From Streptomyces sp. VRA16 Mangrove soil (GTDB lineage Bacteria > Actinomycetota > Actinomycetes > Streptomycetales > Streptomycetaceae), in NCBI RefSeq assembly GCF_017377775.1, contig NZ_JAFVLN010000001.1, positions 186,001 through 250,000 on the forward strand: DNA of 64,000 nucleotides, in the 5' to 3' direction. Below are positions 31,132 to 40,630 of the stretch, in pieces. Under the pieces are notes generated by a model, which saw only the letters and a program-made list of their open reading frames with translations, was not told the origin of the DNA and made no database searches. The stretch's first letter is position 1. The number at the start of each line of letters is the position of its first letter. The position numbers were made by a program, and so were the translations under genes.

Positions 31132-32133
31132 CTAGCGGTCGCCCCGGGCGGGGCCACTGCTGTCCCGGATCGTCAGGGTCGGGCGCAGCAGCGATACGAC
31201 GTTGGTCGGCGGCCGGCCGGACTCGATGGCGCGCAGCAGTAGTTCAACGGCCTGTTGGGCCATCTCGCGCTTGGGGAAGGTGACCGTGGTCAAGGCCGGC
31301 CGGATCCGCCCGACTTGGGCGATGTCGTCGAAGCCGACGACGCTGACGTCCTCGGGGACCCGCCGCCCGGACCGGACCACCGCCTCTATGGCGCCGATGG
31401 CCAGGACGTCGTGGGTGGCGAAGATCGCCGTCAGCTCCGGATCCGCCTCCAGGGCCGCGCAGGCCGCCGTGAAACCGCCGGCGGCATCGTCGCTGGTGCA
31501 GGCGAACACCTGGCGGTCGTCGAGCCCGTCGGCGGCGAACGCCCGGCGCAACCCCATGACGCGCGGAGTGTGCGCGGGAAGATCGGCGATCACCGCGACG
31601 TTCCGGTGCCCGAGGTCCCGCAGGTGGGATCCGGCCAGGAAGCCTGCGTGCTGGTAGTCGATGGACACCACCGGGAGGGTGGTGGGCGGGTCGCCCTCCC
31701 AGGCGAACAGCGCGACCGGGAAGTCGGCGGCGGCGAGCATCGGTAGCTGCTGTTCGGCGCCGTTGTCCCCGGCGACCAGCAGCGCGTCCACCGAGCGGGC
31801 CGTGAGGTTCTCCAGGTGGGTCCGGGTGTAGTCGGGGTCGTCGCGGGTCGTGGCCAGCAGCAGGTTGTATCCGTGGCCGACCAGGACGTTCTCCACCTCC
31901 TCGACCACTTCCGAATAGAACGCGTTGGCCACCGACGGCACGAAAAGGCCCACCGTCGACGTGCTGCCGGTGCGCAGTGAGCGCGCCACCAGGTTCGGCT
32001 TGTAGCCGAGTTCGGCGATCGCCTTGTTCACCTTCGCCAAGGTCTCCGGCCGTACCTTCTTGCCCGACACCACGTTGGAGACGGTCTGCTTGGTGACCCC
32101 CGCCCTCGCGGCCACGTCCGCCATTGTCACCAC
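31132..32133 (-). CDS. LacI-family transcriptional regulator
   Basis: A 333-residue repressor. The N-terminal helix-turn-helix reads M-A-D-V-A-A-R-A-G-V-T-K-Q-T-V-S with hinge Y-K-P-N-L-V-A-R-S-L, then a periplasmic-binding-like sensor domain (V-G-L-F-V-P-S-V-A-N, G-F-D-D-I). The GTG at 32133 follows GGGAG; ATG 32124 is an alternative. It is the first gene before the beta-galactosidase/ABC operon and divergent from the beta-helix glycosidase. It probably represses both and is released by a galactoside; that role is inferred. Confidence 0.88.
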   Translation of the reverse strand: MVTMADVAARAGVTKQTVSNVVSGKKVRPETLAKVNKAIAELGYKPNLVARSLRTGSTSTVGLFVPSVANAFYSEVVEEVENVLVGHGYNLLLATTRDDPDYTRTHLENLTARSVDALLVAGDNGAEQQLPMLAAADFPVALFAWEGDPPTTLPVVSIDYQHAGFLAGSHLRDLGHRNVAVIADLPAHTPRVMGLRRAFAADGLDDRQVFACTSDDAAGGFTAACAALEADPELTAIFATHDVLAIGAIEAVVRSGRRVPEDVSVVGFDDIAQVGRIRPALTTVTFPKREMAQQAVELLLRAIESGRPPTNVVSLLRPTLTIRDSSGPARGDR

Positions 32134-32142
32134 ATGGTCTCC

Positions 32143-32151
32143 CTGAAAGAT
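32143..32151 (+). promoter_or_regulatory. Possible LacI half-site
   Basis: CTGAAAGAT lies 10 bp before the LacI start. The same 9-mer is found in the candidate operator of the beta-helix gene at 5463-5478. It is a weak signal based on two copies. Confidence 0.25.
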
Positions 32152-32301
32152 TTATCGATCCACGAAAGTGGCGTCAGCGTAGGGCGGGCGCGACGGTGGG
32201 GCAAGGCTTCGTACCGTGGCTGTGATTCAGCCGTTACAGAACAGGGCGAGGTTGCCATCGGCGGGTCGTGACGGTTGCCGCGACTTGTCGTGTGCGGAGC
32301 A

Positions 32302-32331
32302 TTGACGGGTTCGGAAATACGGCAGTAACGT
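32302..32331 (+). promoter_or_regulatory. Promoter for beta-helix glycosidase
   Basis: TTGACG (32302-32307), 18-bp spacer, then TAACGT (32326-32331), about 240 bp before the start codon. Apart from this and the possible half-site, the 438-bp divergent region shows no gene. Confidence 0.5.
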
Positions 32332-32571
32332 CCCCGCCACGCCCGATTACGTGGATCGGTCAACGCAGTGCCGTCACCCTGGGCCACCGCGCGCACCACC
32401 GCTCCACGTCGCTTCCCACCTCGCGCTCGGCGCGTGGAGGTGGCCCTTTCGGCCGCGACGGCCCAACGGCCGCGGTCCGGCCGCAGTATCGCGCATGCTC
32501 CGCGCCGTCTCCAGCAGGTGGGGCGCGGCTGAACAGACCTGGAAAGCTCCCGTCCGGATGGAGAGACAGGC

Positions 32572-35379
32572 ATGAATCGACTGGCCGGCGGCGACGCCGA
32601 CCCGAACCCCGCCCCTGCGCCGCACAGTTCGCGGATGCACCGCAGATCGCACATGCGGCGCTTCATCGCGGCCGCCGCGAGCGCCGGCCTCGCGGCGGCG
32701 GGCCTCCTGTTCGCAGGCACCGTCCCCGCCCACGCCGCGACCACCGTCCACACGTACGCGCCGACGGGGGTGGGCGGGGGTACGACGGCGTCCCCTGACG
32801 TGGCGTCCACCAAGTACCAGGTGGACGTCGCCGGTACGCCCGTCCAGGCGGTCAAGTACACCGCGAACCGCAACAACTTCGACATCGCGCGCTTCGCGTC
32901 GGACTCCCGGAACCCGACGATCACGGTCACCCTGCCCGGCACCACGATCGACACGGTGAACGTCTATCCGGCCCGCTATTACCCGTCCGGCAGCGTCAAG
33001 GTGAGCCCGGACAAGCACACCCTGACGTTCCGGATGTCGGCCGCCGCCAAGTTGAACCAGGCGATCGTGATGGTCAACGGCGATTCGACCAACGCCACCG
33101 GGCAGCCCTACCTGGCGGTCATCAACGATCCGCTGGAGGACACGGCCCAGCGGCCGGACACCGCGAGCGCACCGGACGGATCCGGGGTCAACCTGCGGAC
33201 CGGTGTCCTCAACTTCCAGGAGTTCGCCGCGAAGTACCTCGCGGCGCACCCGAACAGCGAGGCTCAGAAGGCTCCCGCCGCGACGACGAGTTCCATGGCC
33301 GGCAAGACCGTCAACGGCACTGCCATCCCTGCCGGTCAGCAGAGCTCGGCCGGGAGCCTGGTGAGCGCCGGCAACGTCAATGTGCGGTACCCGAACGTGC
33401 GGGCGATGGCCGCGGACGACGTCACGTACGCCCTGAGGGCCGCGATCGACACCATCAAGGCACACCCCACGGAGCTCAACACGCTCTACTTCCCGAACGG
33501 CACATACGTGTCGTCCGGTCTCATGGTCAACGGCCTGGACGGCAGCAAGCTCAAGGGCGGCAAGCTGAGGATCTACACCGACGAAGGCGCCCTGCTGAAG
33601 AACCGCATCCAGGCATACATGGAGGCGTACGAGCCGGCCGTCGGGATCATCAACTCCAGCAACATCGAAGTCGACGGCCGCGGCGTCTTCGACGGCAACG
33701 GCGTGGCGAACTACCGCAGTGACCGGCACGACGCCAACAGCAGCCAGCACCAGGGCGGCGTCACGGTCATGCACTCGTCGGACGTCACGTTCAACGACAC
33801 CTACGTGCGCGACGCGAAGCAGTGGAACTACGAGACCCACAGCGCCAAGCGCGTGAGGTTCAACAACATCAAGGCGCTCACCCCGTACGGCCAGCCGTGG
33901 ATCGACGGGACGAACTTCGCGAGCGGCCAGGACATCAAGGCCGACGGCGTCTTCACCCTCGGCAACGACGACGCGTTCGCCTCCGGCCACTACAACCCCA
34001 GCGACGGATTCACCCCGCTGGCCTCCGGTGTGTGGAACAACTTCAAGCTCGGCACCGCCACGCCGGACATCCAGGGCTATGCCAACGCGGTAGGCGCCCA
34101 CGACGCCGTCGCCGACGAGCTCGGGTTCGACAACTACCACTGGGACCACGAGGACACGAAGGACATCTCGGTCAGCAACACCCTGAACTGGTCCGTCGGT
34201 GCGGGCAACGCGATCCGGATCGGATGGAACGCGCGCGGATTCAAGAGCACCGGCTTCACGTTCGACAACTTCAACTCCGTGTCGCCGTGGGCCGGTGGCA
34301 TCACCATGGGCGGCGCCCCCAACCCGTACTCGGGCCTGAGCGTCGTGATGAAGAACAGCTCGATCGACAACTCGCGCTTGGCCCAAGGGGCGATCGCGGT
34401 CTCCAACGGCAACGCCACCAATACCATCACCGCCGACCAGCAGGCGAACTACGGGTACGCCCCCAACCCCGACGGGTCGGGCACCACGTACACGTACACC
34501 AGGGCCCCGATCGGCACCTTCAAGCTCGACAACGTGTGGTTCTCGCAGCAGAGGACGACCAGCAGCTCGCTGAGCGGCATCACGCGCGCGACGCTGAACG
34601 ACCTCCACGTCGCCCGCCAACTCGTCCAGTACACCAGCCAGTTCCCGCTGACGACGAGCGGGATCGGCACGCTGACCAACACCTACACGGACGCGAACGG
34701 CCAGACCCAGAACGTCAAGCCCGGCGCCCTCGCCGACGGCGACACCTGGGTGGGTGCGTGGACCGGTGACCAGTCCAAGAACAACTCCTCGGACCTGACC
34801 CTCATCACCCGCAACACCGGCGACGGCCTGATGGGCGAGCAGTACACCACCGGATCCGGGGACGGAAAGCTCTCCTACGTCCGGTTCCCCCTCACCGGCC
34901 TCACCAAGGCGCCGAGCAAGGCGACACTCCATCTCACCTACGTCGGCCACCGCTCCGCGTCGGTTCCGGCGACCGACACCGACCAACTCCTCGTGCAACC
35001 CGTCAGCGACACCACTTGCACGGGCGGCGGCGCGTCCTGCCCGGTCAACACCATGACCTGGCAGAACCGGCCGAGCTTCACCGCCACGGACTCCTCCGTC
35101 GCCAAGTCGACCACCTTCACCCTCGGATCGACCGTCGTCCCCGAGGGCGGCGGGACGCACCAGGACAACGCCATCGACGGCCGCGACATCACCGTCGACA
35201 TCAGCTCCTTCGTCCAGGACGCCTACACGGCCGGTCGGTCCTCACTCCTGCTCGCCGTCGGCAACGCGGGCGGCACCGACCACGAACTGCGCTTCGTCAG
35301 CTCCGAAGGCGCCGCCGGCTCCGGAAAGCTCACCCAGGGGACCGCCGGGATGGCGCCCGACGTGACCATGACCCCGTAG
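32572..35379 (+). CDS. Secreted beta-helix glycosidase (GH28/GH49-like) with C-terminal CBM96-type domain
   Basis: A 935-residue exported protein. A signal region lies around residues 28-55 (M-R-R-F-I-A-A-A-A-S, ending A-H-A). Residues about 60-170 are a beta-sandwich like that of GH49 dextranase-type enzymes. Residues about 280-680 form a right-handed beta-helix with D-I-K-A-D-G-V and G-N-D-D-A-F-A-S-G-H, the paired Asp pattern of clan GH-N hydrolases. Residues about 700-930 resemble the DNRLRE/CBM96 module. GGAGAG precedes ATG 32572. Substrate is uncertain: a pectic chain, or a dextran-like glucan. Confidence 0.75.
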   Translation: MNRLAGGDADPNPAPAPHSSRMHRRSHMRRFIAAAASAGLAAAGLLFAGTVPAHAATTVHTYAPTGVGGGTTASPDVASTKYQVDVAGTPVQAVKYTANRNNFDIARFASDSRNPTITVTLPGTTIDTVNVYPARYYPSGSVKVSPDKHTLTFRMSAAAKLNQAIVMVNGDSTNATGQPYLAVINDPLEDTAQRPDTASAPDGSGVNLRTGVLNFQEFAAKYLAAHPNSEAQKAPAATTSSMAGKTVNGTAIPAGQQSSAGSLVSAGNVNVRYPNVRAMAADDVTYALRAAIDTIKAHPTELNTLYFPNGTYVSSGLMVNGLDGSKLKGGKLRIYTDEGALLKNRIQAYMEAYEPAVGIINSSNIEVDGRGVFDGNGVANYRSDRHDANSSQHQGGVTVMHSSDVTFNDTYVRDAKQWNYETHSAKRVRFNNIKALTPYGQPWIDGTNFASGQDIKADGVFTLGNDDAFASGHYNPSDGFTPLASGVWNNFKLGTATPDIQGYANAVGAHDAVADELGFDNYHWDHEDTKDISVSNTLNWSVGAGNAIRIGWNARGFKSTGFTFDNFNSVSPWAGGITMGGAPNPYSGLSVVMKNSSIDNSRLAQGAIAVSNGNATNTITADQQANYGYAPNPDGSGTTYTYTRAPIGTFKLDNVWFSQQRTTSSSLSGITRATLNDLHVARQLVQYTSQFPLTTSGIGTLTNTYTDANGQTQNVKPGALADGDTWVGAWTGDQSKNNSSDLTLITRNTGDGLMGEQYTTGSGDGKLSYVRFPLTGLTKAPSKATLHLTYVGHRSASVPATDTDQLLVQPVSDTTCTGGGASCPVNTMTWQNRPSFTATDSSVAKSTTFTLGSTVVPEGGGTHQDNAIDGRDITVDISSFVQDAYTAGRSSLLLAVGNAGGTDHELRFVSSEGAAGSGKLTQGTAGMAPDVTMTP

Positions 35380-35386
35380 CCACCTC

Positions 35387-35419
35387 AGGCCGGTCCGTCC
35401 CCGCGGGGCGGGCCGGCCT
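35387..35419 (+). terminator. Hairpin after beta-helix glycosidase
   Basis: A GC-rich inverted repeat starting AGGCCGG and ending CCGGCCT, with a near-perfect stem, lies 8 bp after the stop codon at 35379. Confidence 0.7.
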
Positions 35420-35520
35420 CAGCCGTCCGGTTCTGCCGTCGACCTCTCATCCAGCCACCGCGTGTCTGGCAAAGCGCTGTCCACCACCGCGCCCGCACCG
35501 CTGGACGGCGCGGCATCCCT

Positions 35521-35607
35521 GTGCTCAGGCACCGGGCCATCCGGTCCGGCCGTTCCGAGGAAGCGGCGCGGGCGACCGCGGCACACCTCGACAGAAGGTC
35601 GACATGC
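35521..35607 (+). pseudogene. GntR/FCD-domain C-terminal relic
   Basis: About 25 codons read H-R-A-I-R-S-G-R-S-E-E-A-A-R-A-T-A-A-H-L then D-R. This closely parallels the last helix of the FadR-type protein at 15410 (Y-R-A-I-R-D-G-R-P-E-E-A). No DNA-binding domain remains. It is probably the tail of a deleted regulator that once sat before the GH95 gene. Nothing else gene-like was seen in 35380-35827. Confidence 0.45.
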
Positions 35608-35827
35608 GCAGACTCGCCGGCCCCGCAGGCCGATGCGGCGACGTGCCGGCGTGCCATGCGGATGGTGCACCCGGACGCCCTGGTCGTCCGTCCACAACAA
35701 ACACGCGCAGGAGAGCTGCACCCAACACCCCGCTCGCGACCGGGGTGCCGAGCGACCGCCCGCCGAGGAGTGCCGCCCGCCCGTTCGGTGACCGACCGAG
35801 CGCGCCCCATCCCATCGAGGAGTACCC

Positions 35828-38713
35828 ATGCCGGACCGTTCCGTCAATCGCAGACGGTTTCTCACAGCCGCCGCACTGACCGCGGGAGCCGCCGCGCTGC
35901 CCGGCGGCCAGCTCTCCGGCAGGGCCGCGGCCCTGCCGTCACAGATCACGCTCCCTGACCGCGGCATCCACGACACGTCCCCCGCCGCCACCTGGACCGG
36001 CGGCTTCCTCACCGGCAACGGCGAATACGGGGCCGTGCTGTACGGTGCGCCCGACCTGGAGAAGGTGGTGTTCAACTACCACCGGCTGGTCCTGCCCAAC
36101 GGCACCCGCGACCTCACCCCACCGGTCATCTCCGGCCGTCTCGACGGCGTACGCGACAAGGCTCTCGCCGGTGACTACGCGGGGGCCAACCGCGACTTCG
36201 CCGCCGGATGGTCGCTGCGCTGGACACAGGCCTACCACCCCGCGTACGAACTGCGTATCGCCACCCCCGGGGCTACCACGGTCGACAACTATGTGAGGGT
36301 CACCGACTTCCGTTCCGGGGAGGTGAGTTCGAGCTGGACGGACCAGTACGGCACCTGGACCCGCCGGGCGTTCGTCTCCCGGGCCGACAAGGTGATCGTC
36401 CAGGAACTGATCCCCGCTCCGGGCCGCACCGTCGACACCACGCTGGGTGTCCACACCGCCCTCGACGGCCTGCCCGCCGACCTGAGCTTCACCACACGTG
36501 CCACCGTCACCGGCACGTCCGGCTACCTCAACCTGCGCGGCACCTACGCCTCCGGCAAGGGCGCTTTCGGGTACGAGGGAGTCACCCGTGTTGTCGTCTC
36601 GGGCGATGACGCGGAACTCACCGCCGGCGGGCCCACGATCGTGGTCGCCAAGGCGGAAAGGGTGCTGCTCCTGACGAAGCTGGCCCGCTACGAGTCGCCC
36701 ACCGGCTGGGACGCGGAGCCGTTGCACGCCCAGCTGGCCGCGCTCGACGCGCACTACGCCCCCCTGCGGCAGCGCCATACCGTCCGGCACGCCGACCTCT
36801 ACGACCGGTCCCGCCTCGATCTGAACGTGACGCCCACCGACCGGCAGCTGCCTGTGGGCGACCTGATTGCCCGTCAGAACGCCGACCGCAGTGTCATCGA
36901 CACCGCTCTGCTGGAACGTCTCTACGACTCCGGCCGCTATCTCTTCATCAGCTCCAGCGGCGTTCTGCCGCCCCGTCTCACCGGTATCTGGGCGGGTTCC
37001 TGGGGCGCCGCCTGGGCGGACGACTTCACCACGGACGCCAACGTCAACCTCCAGGTCGCGGGCGGCAACATCCTCGACACCACCGAGCTGATGGAGGGCT
37101 ACACCCAGCTGATCCTCGGCCAGCTCGACCACTGGCGCACCAACGCGAAGAACCTCTACGGAGCCCGCGGCTTCCTCGCCCCGTCCCGCACCGACGGCGA
37201 GTACGGCCACATGCTGCACTTCAACAACGGATCCTTCCCCGGCCACACCTGGACCGGCGGCGCCGACTGGCTGCTCCATCCGCTCCTTGAGTACTACGAG
37301 GTCACCGGTGACCGGGCATTCCTGAAGGACAAGCTGGGTCCCGCGCTGATGGAACTCGCCCTGTTCTACGAGGACTTCCTCACCCGCACCGACGCGAACG
37401 GCAAGACGGTCTTCGTCCCGTCCTTCTCCATGGAGAACTCGCCGGGGAACACGGGTGTCTGCCTCGCGACCAACGCCACCGGCGACATCATGGCCGGCAA
37501 GCACGCACTGCGGGCGGCGATCGACGCGGCCGACGCCCTCGGGGTGGAGCAGGGTGAGGACGAGGGCGTGGCACGCTGGACGGCCCTGCTGAAGAAGATC
37601 CCCGCCTACCGTGTCAACGAGCAGGGCGCGCTGGCCGAATGGTCCTGGCCGAGTCTCACCGACCGCTACAACCACCGGCACGTACAGCACTTGTACGGTG
37701 CGTGGCCGCTGCACGAGATCAACCCCGAGGACGAGCCCGACCTGGTGCGCCCCGCGCAGCGAGCCCTCGAACTGCGCGGTGATCAGAACATCTCCGCCCA
37801 CGGCAGTCTGCACCGCGCACTCGCCGGAGCCCGGCTGAAGGACGGCGGACAGGTCTACGGCAACCTGAGGAAGATCCTCGGCAACAACATGGTCTTCACC
37901 TCGCTGATGACCTCCCACAACCCGAACCTCGACATCTACAACGCGGACGCCGCCCATGCCATCCCCGGTGTCCTGGCCGAGGCGCTGTGCTACAGCCGGC
38001 CCGGAGTGCTGGAGCTCCTTCCCGCCCTTCCGGACCAGTTTGCCAAGGGGTCGCTCACCGGCCTCCGGGCCCGCGGCCGGATCCGCGTCCACCGCCTCTC
38101 CTGGGATCTGGCCGCGCGGACGGTCACGCTTTCCGTCACGTCCGCCGTCACCCAGGACGTGACACTGATCAGCCGCCGCGGCATGGCCTCCGTCACCACG
38201 AGCGCGACGGTCACCCCTTCGTCCCTGGGCACCCACGCGCGGAAGGTGTCGCTGACCGCGGGGCGGCGTACGAACATCGCCGTCTCCCTGCTCAGCGGGT
38301 ACTTCCGGCTCGTCAACCGGGGCAGCGGCAAGGTGCTCGACGTCCGCAGCGGCAGCACCGCGGACGGCGCCGGGATCATTCAGTGGGCCTGGTCCGGGAG
38401 CGCGAATCAGCAGTGGCGGCTCCTCCCCGACGCGGACGGTTCCTTCCGCCTGGCCGCCCGCCACAGCGGCAAGATCCTGACCGGCCACGACAGTTCCGGA
38501 CCGAGCGCCCAGCTCACCCAGGAACAGGACGGCAACCGCGACGACCAACACTGGAAGCTCGTCGAGGTGGACAGCGAGCACGTCCGGCTCGTCAACGTCC
38601 ACAACGGCGGGTGCGCGGGCGTCGACGGCGGGTCGACGGCCGGCGGGGCCCCCGTCGTGTACCAGCCGGCCGACTCCGGCGCCCACCAGCAGTGGCGACT
38701 CGTCGCGCTGTGA
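35828..38713 (+). CDS. GH95-family alpha-L-fucosidase-like enzyme with CBM13 tail
   Basis: A 961-residue exported enzyme with a twin-arginine signal (N-R-R-R-F-L-T). The N-terminal beta-sandwich has G-G-F-L-T-G-N-G-E-Y-G-A. The (alpha/alpha)6 barrel (about 330-730) holds F-T-T-D-A-N-V-N-L-Q with the paired Asn and S-F-S-M-E-N-S-P with the likely acid Glu. Ricin repeats occupy about 825-961. GH95 enzymes cleave terminal alpha-1,2-L-fucose, and some act on alpha-L-galactose. The loop that normally carries the second catalytic residue (D-G-N-F-G in typical members) is changed to D-I-Y-N-A-D here, so specificity may differ. The ribosome-binding site is GAGGAG. Confidence 0.83.
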   Translation: MPDRSVNRRRFLTAAALTAGAAALPGGQLSGRAAALPSQITLPDRGIHDTSPAATWTGGFLTGNGEYGAVLYGAPDLEKVVFNYHRLVLPNGTRDLTPPVISGRLDGVRDKALAGDYAGANRDFAAGWSLRWTQAYHPAYELRIATPGATTVDNYVRVTDFRSGEVSSSWTDQYGTWTRRAFVSRADKVIVQELIPAPGRTVDTTLGVHTALDGLPADLSFTTRATVTGTSGYLNLRGTYASGKGAFGYEGVTRVVVSGDDAELTAGGPTIVVAKAERVLLLTKLARYESPTGWDAEPLHAQLAALDAHYAPLRQRHTVRHADLYDRSRLDLNVTPTDRQLPVGDLIARQNADRSVIDTALLERLYDSGRYLFISSSGVLPPRLTGIWAGSWGAAWADDFTTDANVNLQVAGGNILDTTELMEGYTQLILGQLDHWRTNAKNLYGARGFLAPSRTDGEYGHMLHFNNGSFPGHTWTGGADWLLHPLLEYYEVTGDRAFLKDKLGPALMELALFYEDFLTRTDANGKTVFVPSFSMENSPGNTGVCLATNATGDIMAGKHALRAAIDAADALGVEQGEDEGVARWTALLKKIPAYRVNEQGALAEWSWPSLTDRYNHRHVQHLYGAWPLHEINPEDEPDLVRPAQRALELRGDQNISAHGSLHRALAGARLKDGGQVYGNLRKILGNNMVFTSLMTSHNPNLDIYNADAAHAIPGVLAEALCYSRPGVLELLPALPDQFAKGSLTGLRARGRIRVHRLSWDLAARTVTLSVTSAVTQDVTLISRRGMASVTTSATVTPSSLGTHARKVSLTAGRRTNIAVSLLSGYFRLVNRGSGKVLDVRSGSTADGAGIIQWAWSGSANQQWRLLPDADGSFRLAARHSGKILTGHDSSGPSAQLTQEQDGNRDDQHWKLVEVDSEHVRLVNVHNGGCAGVDGGSTAGGAPVVYQPADSGAHQQWRLVAL

Positions 38714-38716
38714 CCG

Positions 38717-38792
38717 GGCCCCCGGGGGCCGAAGCCGGTGGCGCGGACGGGTGTCGACAGCTGTCGGCGCCCCCGGCGGTCAGCCCGCCGGG
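38717..38792 (+). terminator. Tandem hairpins after GH95 gene
   Basis: A 14-bp perfect palindrome (ggcccccgggggcc, 38717-38730) is followed by a stem-loop with 8-bp arms CCCGGCGG/CCGCCGGG (38772-38792, 5-base loop). Both lie just after the stop codon. Confidence 0.65.
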
Positions 38793-38871
38793 AGCGTGTC
38801 GACCGAACGCCGGACCGGCAGCCGCAGCATCGCAATCGTGTTTGCTACGCCAAGGCAACAGCGGGCAGAAA

Positions 38872-38922
38872 GTGACTCACGTCACGTTACCTGCGGTATC
38901 TGGAACGCTGTGTCGCAGGTAA
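38872..38922. promoter_or_regulatory. Nested inverted repeats before monooxygenase operon
   Basis: GTGAC-TCAC-GTCAC (38872-38885) adjoins TTACCTGCG (38887-38895), whose perfect complement CGCAGGTAA lies at 38914-38922 after 18 bp. They sit about 120-170 bp upstream of the monooxygenase start. They are good candidate sites for the TetR protein encoded at the end of this cluster. No coding gene was seen in 38793-39042. Confidence 0.5.
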
Positions 38923-39042
38923 ATTGCGGGTTACGCGCATGGGTGTAGCCACGAGTCTGAGCAAGCGTCAGCGCCCCGGGTGGTAGCGACCTTCGTCCCT
39001 GCCCTGCCCGGGTGCTCACGAGCGAGAGTGAGGACCTCCGCG

Positions 39043-40599
39043 ATGGAGCCGCAGCATGTCGACGTCCTGGTCATCGGCGCCGGGATCTCCGGTATCAGCG
39101 CCGCGAGTCATGTCCTGCGGGACAACCCCGGCGCCTCTGTCGTCGTGCTGGAGCGCCGCGCCCGGGTCGGCGGCACGTGGGACCTTTTCCGGTATCCCGG
39201 GATCCGCTCCGACTCCGACATGCCCACCTTCGGATTCGGCTTCCGCCCCTGGCGCGACGCCCGCATTCTCGCCGACGGCGCGGAGATCCGTCAGTACGTG
39301 GAGGATGCCGCGGCCGACAGAGGGGTGCTGGAGCGCATCCGCTTCGGACGTCGTGCGGTCAGCGCCAACTTCGATACCAGTACCGGGCGTTGGTCCGTGG
39401 AAGTCGAGGTTGAGGGCGAGGGCGAGGGCGAAGGCGGTGGCGGTGGCGGTGGCGGTGGTGAGGCCGAGGGGGGTGGTGAGCGCGAGTCGTACAGCGCCGG
39501 TTATGTCGTCGGCGCGACCGGTTACTACGACTACGACGCGCCCTATCGGCCCGAGTTCCCCGGCGAGGCGGACTATCAGGGCACCTTGGTGCATCCTCAG
39601 CAGTGGCCCGAGAGGCTCGATTACGAGGGCAAGCGCGTCGTCGTCATCGGGTCCGGCGCCACCGCTGTCACCCTGCTGCCCGCGATGGCCGAAGACGCTG
39701 CGAAGGTCACCCTGCTGCAGCGTTCGCCCACCTACCTGCTCGCCCTGCCCAAGGTCGACCCGCTGAGCTCGGTGCTGCAGAAGCTGCGTGCCCCGGCCCG
39801 GCTGACCCACAAGATCGTGCGGACCCGCAACATCGCCCTCCAGCGCGGCAGTTACGCCTTCTGTCGCAGGTACCCGCGCCTCGCCCGCAAGGTCCTCCTC
39901 GGCCTCGTACGAGCCCAAGTGGGCAAGGGCGTCGACATGCGGCACTTCCGTCCGAAGTACAAGCCCTGGGACCAGCGGTTGTGCGTCGTTCCCGGCGGCG
40001 ATCTGTTCAAAGTGCTCAAGAGCGGCAAGGCCGCCATCGCCACCGATCACATCGACACCTTCACCGCCGACGGCATCCGCCTCACGTCGGGCCAGGAGCT
40101 GAAGGCCGACATCGTCGTCACCGCCACCGGGCTGAGCGTCCGCCTGTTCGGCGGCATGGAAGTCGCCGTCGACGGCGCCCCGGTGGACATCACCAACCGC
40201 GTCCTCTACAAGGCCGTCCTGGTCGAGGGCGTACCCAACATGTCCCTCGTCATCGGCTACACCAACGCCTCCTGGACCCTGAAGGCGGACCTGGCGGCCG
40301 CCTACACCTCCCGCCTGCTGGCCCATATGCGGCACCACGGGCACGACATCGCCACCCCGGTGGCCTCCGACGCCGACCGCTCGGAGTTCTCCGTCATGGG
40401 CGAGGCCCTCACCTCCGGCTACATCGCCCGGGCCGACCAGGTCATGCCGCGCCAGGGCACCCGCGACCCGTGGCGGCTGTGGAACAACTACTACCGCGAC
40501 CGCGCCATGCTCCAGAACGCCCCCATCGACGACGGCCCGCTGCGTTTCGAGAAGGCGGACGCCACGTCCCCCGCACAGGAATCGACCCGCGCCGCCTGA
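39043..40599 (+). CDS. Baeyer-Villiger-type flavin monooxygenase with Glu/Gly repeat insert
   Basis: A 518-residue FAD/NADPH monooxygenase. It has the FAD motif G-A-G-I-S-G (12-17), R-V-G-G-T-W, the Baeyer-Villiger fingerprint Y-Q-G-T-L-V-H-P-Q-Q-W-P (178-189), and an NADPH motif G-S-G-A-T-A (203-208). Residues about 123-148 are an unusual acidic Glu/Gly low-complexity run encoded by hexanucleotide repeats; such a run is not usual in the family. GAGG precedes ATG 39043; the upstream in-frame ATG at 38980 is less likely. It probably inserts oxygen into a ketone or hydroxylates a lipid-like substrate. First gene of a three-gene operon. Confidence 0.85.
   Translation: MEPQHVDVLVIGAGISGISAASHVLRDNPGASVVVLERRARVGGTWDLFRYPGIRSDSDMPTFGFGFRPWRDARILADGAEIRQYVEDAAADRGVLERIRFGRRAVSANFDTSTGRWSVEVEVEGEGEGEGGGGGGGGGEAEGGGERESYSAGYVVGATGYYDYDAPYRPEFPGEADYQGTLVHPQQWPERLDYEGKRVVVIGSGATAVTLLPAMAEDAAKVTLLQRSPTYLLALPKVDPLSSVLQKLRAPARLTHKIVRTRNIALQRGSYAFCRRYPRLARKVLLGLVRAQVGKGVDMRHFRPKYKPWDQRLCVVPGGDLFKVLKSGKAAIATDHIDTFTADGIRLTSGQELKADIVVTATGLSVRLFGGMEVAVDGAPVDITNRVLYKAVLVEGVPNMSLVIGYTNASWTLKADLAAAYTSRLLAHMRHHGHDIATPVASDADRSEFSVMGEALTSGYIARADQVMPRQGTRDPWRLWNNYYRDRAMLQNAPIDDGPLRFEKADATSPAQESTRAA
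39412..39459 (+). repeat. Hexanucleotide repeats inside monooxygenase gene
   Basis: Three GAGGGC units, one GAAGGC, three GGTGGC and one GGTGGT run head to tail, in frame, encoding the Glu-Gly then poly-Gly insert. Unit changes would alter length but not frame. Confidence 0.85.
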
Positions 40600-40630
40600 A
40601 CGCCACCGAGCAGACACAGCGAGGACGAAG

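Noticed and set aside
32374..35160. Minus-strand frame of about 928 codons opposite the beta-helix glycosidase
   Set aside because: No recognisable domain, and the plus strand has a signal peptide, conserved motifs and a terminator.
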